From contig MU863890.1 in assembly GCA_033296885.1 (NCBI GenBank), positions 62,001 to 126,000 on the forward strand: DNA of 64,000 bases. The letters are read 5' to 3'. Position 1 is the first letter of the stretch. Each line of letters starts with the position of its first letter. Position numbers and translations under genes: made by a program. The stretch is from Triangularia verruculosa (Eukaryota; Ascomycota; Sordariomycetes; Sordariales; Podosporaceae). A model generated the notes under the pieces. That model ran no database searches. It saw only the letters and a program-made list of their open reading frames with translations, and had not been told where the DNA came from. Shown in pieces: positions 37,268 to 49,312 of the stretch.

Positions 37268-39703
37268 CCTGGCTCTGGGGCCCCTCCTCCTGCACGACAG
37301 AAGCAACAGTTGGAGGAGTGATTTGCTGTGGTGATGCGTGGCGTCTGAGTTTATGTTTGGTTGCAGTTGCAGAATTGAACTCCTTTCAGGTTCTGTAAAT
37401 GCTGTGCGGGGATCCAAACCAATGATGCAGCTGCAGCAGCAAGGAACGGGAAGGTAAAAGAGACGTTTATTGCCGACCGGATGTTCTGTGAGACATTTTC
37501 CTTTGGTGGCACGAGTGACGATATTATACACCTTGGATCAGTGATGAGAAAAAGAACAGAAACAGAGGAGAAACGCGCTTCGGGTGTTAGGTTAAGCGCG
37601 CACTTTTTGTCTGGACGGGTTCCTGAGGGACGGACTGGAAGCCGAAAGAACAGAACACAAGACAGCAGCTTTGTGTGCTTTCGCAGATGTGACAGGGAAA
37701 CACTTCCTCTCAACACTCAGCCGTTCCAGGCCCCCGGGGTTTCTCGTCAACGCATTGAAGGTGGCCCAGCTTGTGTGGTGGCGGGCGGGGGTTCACTTCA
37801 ATGGTTGGTGTGATTGGGGGCTGTCTTGCACCGTTTGAAAATGCTCACTACCATCACAGGCAGATCATCACTCTGGGCAGGTCAAGAGATGGCAAGCCGC
37901 TTGTGCCGTCCAAGGTCGCACGCTAGCAATGCATGTGCTCAGCACCATTGACCACTCACAGCCCAGAGCTGGCTGCTGTCCATGCAAGGGCCCCTGCGAG
38001 TTCACCAACCTGGCCGTCGTGATTGGCAAACCGCTCTTTTACCCGTGGCCCACTCTTTACCGGATAGGGAACCAGCTGAAGTTCTCTTCACACACTGGAC
38101 TGCTCGGCCCCCAATAACCCAACCAGCACAATCTGGCGAGCACTTCTCAATACCAGGCCGCATCTCTCGGGCCCAGCAGCCTGACATCGACTGACATCTG
38201 CCGTGTTATGATTTGTGTCTCCGTCCCCTTCTGTGCATCATTTCTCTTCTCCAATATCCAACCCTTTGGTTCTCCAACCCGTCGGCTTCTCCCACAACGA
38301 AACGCACCGAGCACGCACTCTCACATTCATGCATGTAATGCAGCGCATCAACCACCGCACTGTCAAATAGATTGGTTTTCCTTGGTCGCCGATTAGTTGG
38401 TTCACCCACTGACGAGAGACGGCCAATAGAACATGCAGCACCTTGCTTGAGAGATTAGAATTGGGTGGAATTCAACCAAAGCGGCAAAACCAAACTGTCG
38501 GGTTTCCCCCCTTTCTTTCTCTCTGTCTTTCCACACCCCTCTGCTGCCGAACTTCCGTCTGTGCTTTTTCTCAGGGGAAGCTTGATTGTGTGATGAATCG
38601 TCACGGTGATATCGATGGGACAGTAATTGAGACAAGTCAGAATACCTACCTAGTGATGCCCCCTGAGAAATACCATTCGCGAATATCTCCACTGCTGCAG
38701 TGTGAAAGTCCGTACATAAGTCCAAGGTGAGAACGTCAAGATATCGGCGGTTCAGGGGGGCTCCACGATGACTTCATAGGTAGGCTCCATCTCAGCGGTT
38801 AGGTAGTACATTAAACAAACTTCACGGTTTGTCAACAGCCGCCCAAAAGCGGCGGACGGACAGACCAGACTCCTGACGGCGTGCAGGAAACTAGTAGGAA
38901 TCACCATGATTGCGGTGATTCACACGGCGGCAGTGAAGGTTATGGAGGTCGCGGTTGCTTTGGCTTGGGTTCAGTCTGGTAGAAACTGCCGAGTGATGAT
39001 GGCTCGGTTCACTCGGGTGTTTACACTATCTAGTATGTAGGTAGAGTGGGAAATGTGGGAGAGTTGAGACCTGGTTGGTTGGTGTCCGTTGAATCTTGTC
39101 TATCCGTATGATGTGCGTTCTTCATCTTTGTTGCCTTTACACGTGTGTACTTCGTGCATATACGGCAAGAGACCCCTTCTTGCAGCCCACCACACCCATT
39201 CTGTCGGCCCGTTGCTTTGAGGGGTGCACACCACGGGGTCCTTCTTGGCTGGAGTTCCGGAGCTTTGAAGCTCTGGCCCTCCCGCTCGTTTTTGCCAGCC
39301 GAGGGCCGATATACCTTAAACAATATGATGCTTACCAGGTACTGTGATCTTGTTTGATGTGGGACAGAGCACTATAAGTGAGGCAACAAGTAGAGCGTCG
39401 CCGGCATTTAGGACAGGAGAAATCCAGTAGGTAATTTGCTTCTCAGCGAGATATGCGAGCCTTACCTATCTTCACCTGCGTAGGTTATTTTGACTTGAAT
39501 TTGGCCTGCCATGTTCTTCATGTCACTTCAATACCGAGTGAGCACACCATGAGAAAGATCCAAGTTGCATGATAAAACACATCAAACGCTAGGTATAAGG
39601 TACATAGATGGAATAAATGGATGCTAGATGATTTTCCGCGACATGGTATCATTCCCCTTACTTACTTTGCAAACTCAAAACTCGTTTCATAAATCATCAA
39701 ACA
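37268..39703. other. 2.4 kb intergenic region
   Basis: Contains the upstream region of membrane paralogue 2 and the 3' flank of the amidase gene. Scattered TACCTA/TAGGTA motifs occur (for example near 38645 and 39034). No gene was recognised. Confidence 0.55.
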
Positions 39704-42700
39704 TCAAACCCGTCCCCTCCTCCCCCTCCTCCCCTCCCACTCCCCATCCACCAAACTCCTCCCACTCCCCTTCCAATCCACCTTCTTCCACTCCCCCTTC
39801 CCCTTCTCCGCCTCACCATACCCATAATCATACTCCCCATACTCCTCCGCCGGCGAAACCGCCATCCCCATATTCGCCACCATCTTCGGCGTCTCAGGAC
39901 TATTCCCCCCATCATCCACCGTAACCCCCGAAACCACCGAGTCCGTCCCTCTAATCTCCTCTATGGAATCAGCTGAGGACGAAGGAAAAGGCCAATTGGG
40001 CAACGACCCATAATCGATGCTGGCTTTGTGCCTCCCAAACTCCTGCTGCTCTTCCTGGCGGTGCTGATGTACCTCCGGTGACTTATCTCGCTGTTGCTGC
40101 GCTTGCAAAGACTTCTGTTGAAGCAAGACTCTATGCCGCGACCCGGACCGCTCAACCGACGTCCCGACTCCCCTCACTCCCTTCGCTGGACCTGGCTGAC
40201 GGCCGCGGCTTACGCTACGATGTCGGTAAACATCCCGAGTTGTGTTCCGGCCGCGGTAGTGAGTAACTTCTTCGTCTTCATCAATGTCGGAGAAGTTGTC
40301 CTCTGCTGAGATGACATGGCGGAGGCGGGAGGAGGGACGGCGGACGCTGCTCATGATCTGGACTCTGGGGATGCTTGGGTTTCGGATACCTTGCTGGGGT
40401 TGGGGTTGGGGCTGAGCGTGTTCCCAGTCGTAGTTTTCCATTGAGCTGTAGACTTGTCTTCTTGACCGACTTGCGTTGCGGGACTTGGGTGAACTGGGTC
40501 TTTCTGAGATGAAGTCTTGGGCGGCGCTGGACCGGTCGGCGGGGTTCAAAGCTGAGTTGGGGTGGATTTTGAAGTTGGCTAGGACGGAGGAGAGTTCTGC
40601 CCAGTCGGACGGTTGGATATCCAGGGGAGGGGATGGCTGGGGAGATGATTCCGGTTCCGCCTTCTCAAGGGTGGATTCGTTCAGGGAAGGGAGGGTATGC
40701 TCGTGCTTCCAGTACCAATCTGGCGGTTCCTCGTCTATTGGGGTGGCTATCCAGTCTTCTTCTACTGTAGTCGACCTGGAAAGCTGAGGCTGTTGGGATC
40801 GGGTTGCTTGGCTTTGCTTTGACTGGTCATCTTCTGGCTCCTCTTGGACTGTTTCGTTGAGGGAAGGGAGTGTTTGCTCATGTTTCCAGTACCAATCTGG
40901 AACCTCGTTGTCGATTGGGGTAGCTACCCACACGTCTTCTGCTGTTGTGGTATCCATGGACTTCTGAGGCGGTGCTTGTTCTGGTTTGTGGTTGTTTTCT
41001 GACTCTTCTTGGAGAGTTTCGTTGAGAGATGGTAGAGTTGGTTCGTGTTTCCAATACCAATCTGGGACTTGATCTTCAATTGGCGTGGCTACCCAGACGT
41101 CCTCTGCTGCAATAGTGTTGGTGGGCGGCTTTGACGGTGGTGCTTGTTCCGGTCTGTGGTCTTCTGTCTCGGTTGTCTCTCCTTCTTGCTCCTCTTGAAG
41201 TATCTCATTAAGGGAAGTCAGTGTGTGTTCGTGTCTCCAGTACCAGTTCGGCGGTTCTGTGTCTATTGGTGTTGCGTCTCGGACTTTGTTGTTGTCTTGA
41301 GAGAAGCTTTTCTGTATCCCTGGGGATTCTTTGTGCGTTTGCGAAGGCTTTGTGTCTTTTTTCACTGGCTTCAGTGGATTTCCAGGCGATATTTCCTCTT
41401 CCTCCTGTATTGCCTCTTTGACAGCAGACAGAGAGTGATCATGTTTCCAATACCAGTTTGGTGGTTTAGCATCGATGGGAGTTCCCAACCAGCCTTCTTC
41501 AACCTCAAACGGTGTTATTGGCGTCATACAGGCTCCTCCACCAAAGAGAGCTGATTGTGATCCATCTCGCTGTTGCCCTGGGTAAGGGCTTGCCTTGTCT
41601 CGAAACCTCCATGGGGTCGTCGGTATTGACAGTCTCGAGGGGCGCGATGCTGCTTTCAGATCTGGACTTGGAGTGCGTGATGATCTTGCCGTCGGGATAA
41701 CAATGTCTTCCGCAATGGCACTGTCAATGAGAGTAAATTCTTCCGCGGTAGGCCGCACTGGGGTGACGGGGATCTGGAGCCGAGTTGGTGATCGCGGGTT
41801 CCCTGGGCTCTGAGCATCTGGCTCAGCCGGCGCAAGCCACGGTAACCTGGCCGATGTTGCGGACTTGGGGGTTGCCAATATAGTCGCTGTTCGGGGGCTG
41901 ATAGGCAGCGGTACAAGTGCCTCTTTGGGCGTCTCCTTGGCGGGTATTTGTATCTCGAGAGCCTGTGCCTTGCGCTTGACAGGCTCGGTTTCGACATCTG
42001 TCTCTTCAGCATACGGATTCTCAGCCTCGACCCCTGAGGCATCCGTCAACTTGCTGATTGGCGGCAGGTCTGTGTCGACCAGAAGAAGCTCTTTTACTCC
42101 GCGCCCTAGAACCCCATAGACATAGACCTCCCCTCCTCTGATACCCAAGACGGCACTAGTCCCCGAGTACATTATATCGTCCTCAACACCAGTTCGATTG
42201 CAAAAGACCACGATGATCTCATCCTCGCTTTCTGAACGGATCAGCGGCTCTAGACGCTGCACCCAATACACCAGGGCCTCGAGATCCGGCTCGTTAGGTC
42301 GACGGGTGTAATGACTAGGGTCTTGTTGAGATTGCCATGCCATACTGACTATGACGACATTCGCTTGCGCCTCCATGACGTGAAATCCAAACTCGAAGGC
42401 CTCCCATGGCGTCTCCAGTTCATACGGGCTGGTGGTGTTAGGTAGGTTCAAACAGCGAAGGGGCACGAAGAACATACTTTATGTCGGTACAGATACCCAA
42501 AGCAACGTCTCCAACCCCCGAAACGTTGCTCCGAAAGAAGCCATCCCGTCCTTGAAGCGCCCAGGTCTCGTCGGTGTAGAACAGATGTAACTTCCTGTAA
42601 TTCCCCACCGTATCGCCATCCCGGTTTACGATGAGAGCCGAATTGTAGTATTCCGGGTTCGCTGGCCACCTTGGGCTCACGTCCACCTTCTCTGGGTATC

Positions 42701-43029
42701 CCACCACGACAGCGCAGTCGTGCTTCAAAGCAGTTGTCCGGGCCCATAGAGAGCTAATTCCAGAGCCCTGGCGTTCGAGACATGGTGAAATGTGTTGTAG
42801 AGACTTGAAGTTGTAACCTGTGGCTGCCATTAGCTCTTCCGGCCCCCACGAGTAGAAATGAGAACACCACCGGCAAATGCATACCGCTAAAGGCGAGTTC
42901 CGGGAGTACAAGCAAGTCTACATTGTCGAGATCCTCCGAGCGAGCCTTGTTTAGGACAGCATCAGCCCGGTTGAGGTTGTTGTCGACGTCCCCGACCTGC
43001 GGCGCAAACTGAAGACAGGCAATCTTCAT
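39704..43029 (-). CDS. NTA1: Nta1-type N-terminal amidase with long repeat-bearing tail
   Basis: Carbon-nitrogen hydrolase resembling protein N-terminal Asn/Gln amidase, which deamidates N-terminal Asn/Gln and so feeds the Arg/N-degron pathway. Three exons (43029-42885, 42817-42478, 42428-39704; 1069 residues). The nitrilase triad is visible: Glu44 in LPELAFSGY, Lys124 in YRKLHLF and Cys158 in GICTDINPY. The catalytic domain covers about residues 1-300, and NPYELETPW/VVIVSMAW fits Nta1. Yeast Nta1 has about 457 residues. Here about 750 extra residues follow, mostly disordered, with five copies of a WYWKHE repeat (residues about 470-750) and several Ser/Arg-rich patches. The last about 80 codons are nearly all G-ending. 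The enzyme class is secure; the substrate is inferred. Confidence 0.88.
40680..41500 (-). repeat. five coding repeats with PxWYWKHE core
   Basis: Five related units, spaced about 60-75 codons, lie in the tail of the amidase-like protein. The shared core is TPIDxExPxWYWKHExTLPSLNE, varying by a few residues per copy. The first copy (nearest the enzyme domain, about 41420-41500) is the most divergent. The linkers are acidic and Gln/Glu/Pro-rich. Confidence 0.9.
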
Positions 43030-46000
43030 GGTGGGCAACCTGCGCCGTTATTGCCCCTCGCGCTCGACAAATTGACCTGGCAGTCACTTCGTATCCTATC
43101 TCTCCAAACAATTCATGTGCATTCGTTACAGTCCGGCGTCGTCAATCATGATGTTTCGCAGAATAACATGTGTGTATTGTCGCAAATGGGAGAATATTCT
43201 ACCCCCTTTCCCAATCACGAGCACCAAGACGGGAAGCAGATTCGATCCAGCAAGACATCGACGGAGAGGTGGGAGCGTCAGCAGTGCCCCAAAGATACAG
43301 GGGGCTTGCCGTTCACCACGTGGGGATGGTCACTGTGGACGTGAGCTATTCTGGGCGGCCGTTCCGAGCTGGGGAAAACGGTGGAATAGGCTGATGGGAG
43401 GATGGTAGCCAACGGGATGGCTTCCCTAAGCGCCGCCAAACCTGCCGAGCAGCTCGGTGGGATGCAGATACGACCTTTGACCTTGGTTCAGAGTATCTTG
43501 CTAGTTACTTGGAAGAAACGGTGTGACAAAAGGAGGAGTCCATTCGTGTTTGAGATGTCGGCTTTCGGGGAAGAACCAGTCCAGCTGAAGGATTCGTTTT
43601 CCTCCCAAATGCCGGAGGAAGACGCCATGGACCCGGCCCTAATGTAGGAACGGTACAGTACATATACGTATGCAACTTTGGTCTGTCCTACTGAACACAG
43701 CATTGTGTACAATGTCGTCGCTGATGTTTAATTCATAATGACCTGTTGACCCCAACAGCAGAATAGGTGAGGTGATCGAATGTGCTGTGATAAAGTCAGG
43801 TAGCTGCTGGTGATAGCGCATGTGCTTGGGTGATAGCGAGGGGGCCCCTCGAGAAAATGTTCAGTGGGGTTCCAGCAGTGCCAGCGTCCCCTCCCGGCGT
43901 GCATTCTGCGATCGGCTACGCGCTGTGGTGGAATCTGGGCAGATCAAGTGGGGCTGTGACTTCCGTTTCTTTTCTGTTTCTCATCTTCAATTGGCTGCTC
44001 GTGTATCGACGGGTCGATGCCCGTCAACGCCAGTGCTGTTGATGCGAGTGATTCGGTCCTTGGCAACCCGGAGGCCCGGCCTCAGCGGGGCCGACCCGGG
44101 AGCATATGGTGGGTCCCATTTCCGGTGCCGGCGTCGTTACGTCGTCCATCGGCTGAATGCATCTCGACAACGTCAACATGGCGATGGGTGCCTGGCCAGG
44201 CCAGCACTTTACGACTTCAGGCAGTGCGTCACTCGACTCTACAAGCAACAAGTGGGGGAGGTGATAGCTGACTGGATATAGCACTCTACTTGCACCAGCC
44301 CCAGTCCCGCGTCGAGACGAGACGGCGCCAGAAAAAGATTCCATCATCGCGTTTTACTATCGCCAACTCGGCCAAGGCATTGCCGACACATTCTGAATGG
44401 CAAAATACCCCCCCCGAACCAGATCCTCGTTTTTGGTGGCTTTTGCCATGTCTGCCCTACCGAAGACAGCCAGATAGCCGAGCAGTTATGAGGCACAGCA
44501 TCGCCCAGAAATGCGCGGTGCTTCCGAAGTCAAGCCAAGGCCAGCCTTTTGGAGAGCCAGGCTGACTGACTCCTGTCTCCTGCTTGTCACAGCCGGCAGT
44601 TGAAGACGAAACAGCTAGGGGGACCTGCCGAAGGATCTCAGCTCAGGCACACGAGGCAATCTCAACTCCATCCCACGCCGCCATGGCAGCGAGCAAACAT
44701 CTACCGATTTGGCGATAACTTCATCATCATACCATGGTGATCAGACCAGGACTGCGATCCGTCACTCAACAGCTTATTTCGAGTTCTTTTTATATATCTC
44801 GCAATTTCAAGACGTTCTCCCCGTCGTGTCCAATATGTCATGGCCGAGTGTCAAATTCTCGTTCACATCGACATATGACTGCAATTCGCAAAACACGCCG
44901 ATGGACTTAGATTCCGCAGCTAAGATCCTCTCGGTGTTGATTCCATGCCCAGCAGAGTCGAAACTGCATCGATCGCATATCGCATCGTGAGGCCTTGTCA
45001 TACTGTGTCAGGCACCGACTTAAACATCTGGGCATCACCACATCTTGCAGGCAAACTAGACTTGTGCGCCCCGCCTCGACGTGTTGCTAGTTCCACAAGC
45101 CCTCGACAGCGATGATTTCAGAACTGACCACCAAGACATCACGAAGCAACACAGCCAGTGACATCAGACACGACTTGGCAGCACAACTCCGAAAACCAGG
45201 ACGAACTGAAGCCAACGCCCGAGCCCTTCCCGAACGGGCCGTCTACCGACTCCTTGAACAACCAACTGCAGTGTTTCCCGCGGCTACAGATTTCTTGCAT
45301 TCCAAAGCACGCAAGAAGAACGCAAGTGGCAGGGCTGCCACGAGTTTTCTGGGTGGTGTTGGCTCTGAATAAGCGCCGAGTGGCCCCCTTTCTGCACGCC
45401 AAAATAGGTGTTGGCTGCCGGCAAATCATCATGTCGACCCCCCACTCTCTCGAGATATTTCCAAGATATCTAGAATACTCCAGAGTGCCATTGGCCTTTT
45501 TCGGGTTTCATTTTGCCCGGTACCGAGCGAGATATTCTGAGAGGCAACATCGCCTTGTTCTAAAATCTTCAGCCTTTGCGTCATACCTTTAGAAACGTAT
45601 TCCCAAGGTTGGAGTTGCACTGAAGATGGCGTCAGGGGTTGACTCCCCGCATCTGCTCCAAGGCCTCACTCATCACCAACTCGGGCGGCGGCGAGCCTCC
45701 GGATTTTCACGCTACTCCTTCTGCGCCACACGAACATCTCCCAACTCTCTCGGGGGGACATGTCAGAGATTGCAGTCAATACCATCATCTTGGGGAGAGA
45801 TTCGGACCTCCAACGTACGAGCAGGATCTTTTGCGGCACAACTTCAATAGTCTTCTCTCTTCCCCTCATCAAGCGATGAGCGGCTTCTAGAAGCGCGCTT
45901 AAGCAAGCGATTGACGCGTGAACATGTCGTACAACCAGATCAAATATTGATTTGGAAGAGCCATCTAGTCCGAAGTACGAGCTCAACAGCTCATGTCTGC

Positions 46001-46436
46001 CCACCCTCATCGCCAAAAGGTGCGCGCGCCAGGCGCTTAGAGTTTGCCGCAAACACATACCAGAAAAAACTGCTTTCACGGCGGTTTTCACAGCAACTGA
46101 CATCGGAACACCAAAAGCGTCTACGCCGCTGGGTGTGGTCAGCTGTGATACCACCCTGTCCCCTATTCCCACTTTGGCCCCAGCATCATGGACCACCCGC
46201 AAATGGCACTGCCTCTCTTCGCCCAGTGACCATGCCGCGTACCTTATGCCAAAGGCAGAATTCCTGTCCCTCACAGTTGCAGGACCGAGTCTCCTTTGTA
46301 GAACACGCTCAGCCGAGTATATGAGTTGTCGGTTGCCTGCTTACTTTCCTATTTCTCCTTGCTGTTCCTCTTGTTTCCTATCAATGGGCAAAGATGGACC
46401 GTGTTTCTTTTGTTTAGATCCCATGGAGCATCTAAG
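43030..46436. other. 3.4 kb region, mostly unassigned
   Basis: Lies between the divergent amidase (-) and membrane protein 3 (+). The last about 700 bp probably holds the 5' exon(s) and signal peptide of membrane protein 3, which I could not place. A 202-codon minus-strand frame at 45666-46274 lacks recognisable features. No other gene was seen. Confidence 0.45.
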
Positions 46437-48095
46437 ATGCATGTGGCGTCTCGTCTAAGTCCTGAATCAACGTCCTGTTCTGACCTATCCCAAACAACAA
46501 CTCGTGTGGTCAGAGCGTTGCGACCAGCACCTACCACGACGACATTGGTCATTCCCCTGAGCGAGTGCTGCGAGTCTCGAACGCCTCCGATCGACTTTGG
46601 ACCTAGAACTACACTTTCAACTGTTGTTACCTCTTCGGTCACCTCGGGAGTCCGAGCTCCCTCTAATACAAACCTGCCCTCTCCCTCGCCACCGACTACT
46701 GTAGGGCCTCTTCCAGGATTCGCCATTGCGGCTATTGTTGTGGGAATTCTCTTGGTTCTCGCCGGTGCTGCCTTCATCTTCTACATCTACCGCCGCAGAA
46801 AGCAACGCCGTCAGAATTCAAGGAAAGCAAAAGGGCCAGACATGTATCATTACCCCGAATACCAGACTGTTCCGGCTAACCAGCCGAGGTCATCACCCTC
46901 TCACTCACCTTCCAACTCATCTGTCACCACCGAGGCCTTGCTGGATCTGGGATTGTACGAAAGCGACGACGCCAATGAGTACACATATTTACCCGTAACT
47001 CCCCCTCAACCTCAACATACTGAACAGGAGATGGTCCAAATCAGGAGGGCAACACCCTCACCCAGGCCCGCAGACCGCCGCAGCGTCGACACAGTCTTTG
47101 CCCTCTGGTTCTACGCCACAACCGAGCTCGACCGTCGACGATCCAAAGGATCTTCATATCTCGCTGAACTCCCCTCTGCTCCCTCACCACCAGTCCCAGC
47201 CCTACCAACATCACCACCCCCACCAGTCCCAACATCTAGTCCAGAAGCACCCAATTCAAAGCGCTCCTCAAAAGCAAGAAGAACATACCTCACCCCAGCC
47301 GGCACCCCCTGGAAACCCGGCCCACCCCCAGCAGCACCCCTTCCCCCACCACCCCCAGTCTCCGGCCCCTCAACTTCGACCTCACCAGCCCCAAGAAAAA
47401 CTTCCAACCCTCGATTCTCCCTCTTCCCTGCTCCTCCAAAACCACCCCCGAAGAACATCTTGAAAAACATCAACTCGTCCCGGTCCCCAATTCCCGGCCC
47501 CTTAAAAATAACACCTCTAACCAACCACCCCCTGAGAACTCAACGAACCACCATGCAGGAACAACAGCAAAAGCAACCAGAAGCCCGACCTCGCACCACC
47601 TCAACAGGCATGAAATCCGCTCCTTTACCCTCCAATAAACCCCTCCCATTATCCCCACCCATCAGCTCTTCAGCCAGACAGCACCGACCAAGGGCCCAGT
47701 CCTCCCAATCCCGGCTCGGTCCCGCCGTAGGTCTAGGTCTTCAGACAGAAGGCATGGTCGACATCCCTCTTCACAACACCCGCCCCAGCCCGTCTACACG
47801 GAGACCAGTGACCTCACTTTCATCCTTCCCTCTTGGTGACAGGAGGGAGAGACAGGACACAGCCACAAGACCTGGGACATCACTCGGTGCAGCAACAAGA
47901 CCACAAACGCCCGGTACTGCTCCAGCCACCTCGACTAGATTCAACGAAGGCCTCTTGACACCCCCAATGGGCCAGGGTGGTTTCCCCCCTCCTCCTGGCG
48001 CGGGACACAAAACCAGGAGATCACTACCCGGCATCAGCGGGAGTAGGTGGTTTTCTGGGTTTGGGGGGTGGAGGTCGCCAAAGCATATTTCCTAA
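46437..48095 (+). CDS. single-pass membrane protein with Pro-rich tail (5' end uncertain)
   Basis: Function unknown. From ATG 46437 the frame gives 552 residues. A Ser/Thr-rich extracellular stem with an adjacent Cys pair (SECCES) leads to a clear transmembrane helix (about residues 94-118, GFAIAAIVVGILLVLAGAAF) and a basic stretch (YRRRKQRRQ). The cytoplasmic tail of about 430 residues is strongly Pro/Ser-rich with poly-Pro runs. No signal peptide follows this ATG, so a 5' exon is probably missing. One candidate is an upstream frame spliced from GTATATG at 46317 to an acceptor after CTTTTGTTTAG near 46418, which preserves the frame. The tail contains AVGLGLQ, like the GLGLQ end of paralogue 2. 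Confidence 0.6.
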   Translation: MHVASRLSPESTSCSDLSQTTTRVVRALRPAPTTTTLVIPLSECCESRTPPIDFGPRTTLSTVVTSSVTSGVRAPSNTNLPSPSPPTTVGPLPGFAIAAIVVGILLVLAGAAFIFYIYRRRKQRRQNSRKAKGPDMYHYPEYQTVPANQPRSSPSHSPSNSSVTTEALLDLGLYESDDANEYTYLPVTPPQPQHTEQEMVQIRRATPSPRPADRRSVDTVFALWFYATTELDRRRSKGSSYLAELPSAPSPPVPALPTSPPPPVPTSSPEAPNSKRSSKARRTYLTPAGTPWKPGPPPAAPLPPPPPVSGPSTSTSPAPRKTSNPRFSLFPAPPKPPPKNILKNINSSRSPIPGPLKITPLTNHPLRTQRTTMQEQQQKQPEARPRTTSTGMKSAPLPSNKPLPLSPPISSSARQHRPRAQSSQSRLGPAVGLGLQTEGMVDIPLHNTRPSPSTRRPVTSLSSFPLGDRRERQDTATRPGTSLGAATRPQTPGTAPATSTRFNEGLLTPPMGQGGFPPPPGAGHKTRRSLPGISGSRWFSGFGGWRSPKHIS

Positions 48096-48850
48096 TAATT
48101 TTTTCTCTACCAAGTCTCGCTCTCTCTCTCTCTTTTTCCACGATGGATACGAATTTGGGCGAACAAGTGACTCTCTTTGTCATGAGATGGAGATAACATC
48201 TCGCGCTTTGTTTTTCTTTTTCTTTCTGTTCGAAGATGAAGAGATTTTCTTTTTCTTGGTCTTTAATTTTTTAAACTGTATGAAAACGTGTATACTAACA
48301 ATTTATATAAAAAAGCATGTATTTATGACTGTATATCTATGGGGTATAAGGGGCGAAAGGGGCATTAGGCGCGGAGACAAGGGGTAAGGGGAGGTGGTGC
48401 ATAAGGGACGGTCATTTATTCTTTCTGACTTACTTACTGTACACGGGGGGAGATGGCGTTACGATCGTTTGGCATAAGATACTCAGCGGATGAGGGTGGC
48501 ATAGGAAACATCAGGTCGGCGGTGGCGTCAAATTCAGGAATACGGAGCATAAGAGGCGGGAGCATAATAACAGCATAGCTGATAACCGGTCAGGAAGGAC
48601 AAGATATCACGGACATTCTTTTTTCAGTTATTGTACGAATATCAACGCACATATATACCTATATATACACACACACATATATCACCACCTTCCGACCTCT
48701 CACTGCTGACAGGCTGGTTACTTCAACCATCGTTTTAAAGCCTAGTAGTTCATCGCCCAGACAGAGAGAGAACCAACCCCCAACTCGGCTATCGTACATC
48801 AAAACGCCACACATCCCCCCCCTTCCCCAACTCCACATCCCCCCTTAAAA
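48096..48850. other. convergent intergenic region
   Basis: About 750 bp between converging genes, with a (CT)n tract at about 48117-48134 and AT-rich stretches near 48290-48330. No gene was recognised. Confidence 0.6.
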
Positions 48851-49312
48851 TCACTCCTCATCATCCTCCTCCTTCCCATACTTCTCCTCAAAACTAGCCC
48901 ACATCGCCTGCTCCTTCATCAGCCTCCTCCGCAGCCGCATCTGCGCCTCAAACTCCCTCAGCCTAGCATCCGCTTCCAGCATACTACCCAGCACCATACC
49001 CGACATTTGAATGTACCTATCCCCGGGCATCGTCAGCCATCTCATGTTCTCAACTTTTGTTGAAAAAGCACACAATAGACAAAAAGGGGGGAGGGGGAGG
49101 GTGGTAGGGGGGAGAGGGAAAAAAAAAAAAAAAACATACGCCTTGAACTGAATCGTCAACCCCCTATACACCGGCGAAAAAGCATACCCCAACCCCCCCA
49201 GCATCGCCGTTGCAACCCCCCACTTCAACGCCCCCGATACTGCTCCCCTCGTCGCTGCCCACGAGGCATCGACAGCCTCCTCGTGCTTGGCGTTGTTGAG
49301 CGACGTCGGCAT
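48851..49312 (-). CDS. small single-helix membrane protein, unknown function
   Basis: Predicted 112 residues from two exons (49312-49140, 49016-48851). The proposed intron (49139-49017) starts GTATGT and ends GGGATAG, with a CTGAC branch point about 17 nt before the acceptor. It contains a run of about 16 T (A on the plus strand). One hydrophobic helix (about residues 30-50, WGVATAMLGGLGYAFSP) is followed by a charged coiled-coil-like C-terminus ending EEDDEE. The intron is 123 nt with no in-frame stop, so an unspliced 153-residue form could also be read. A small mitochondrial inner-membrane protein would fit, but this is only a guess. The last codons are G-ending. Confidence 0.72.
   Translation of the reverse strand: MPTSLNNAKHEEAVDASWAATRGAVSGALKWGVATAMLGGLGYAFSPVYRGLTIQFKAYVFFFFFPLPPTTLPLPPFCLLCAFSTKVENMRWLTMPGDRYIQMSGMVLGSMLEADARLREFEAQMRLRRRLMKEQAMWASFEEKYGKEEDDEE

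Noticed and set aside
45666..46274. 202-codon minus-strand frame
   Set aside because: No recognisable family; it overlaps the probable 5' part of membrane protein 3 and has no promoter or intron support. Kept only as a caution.
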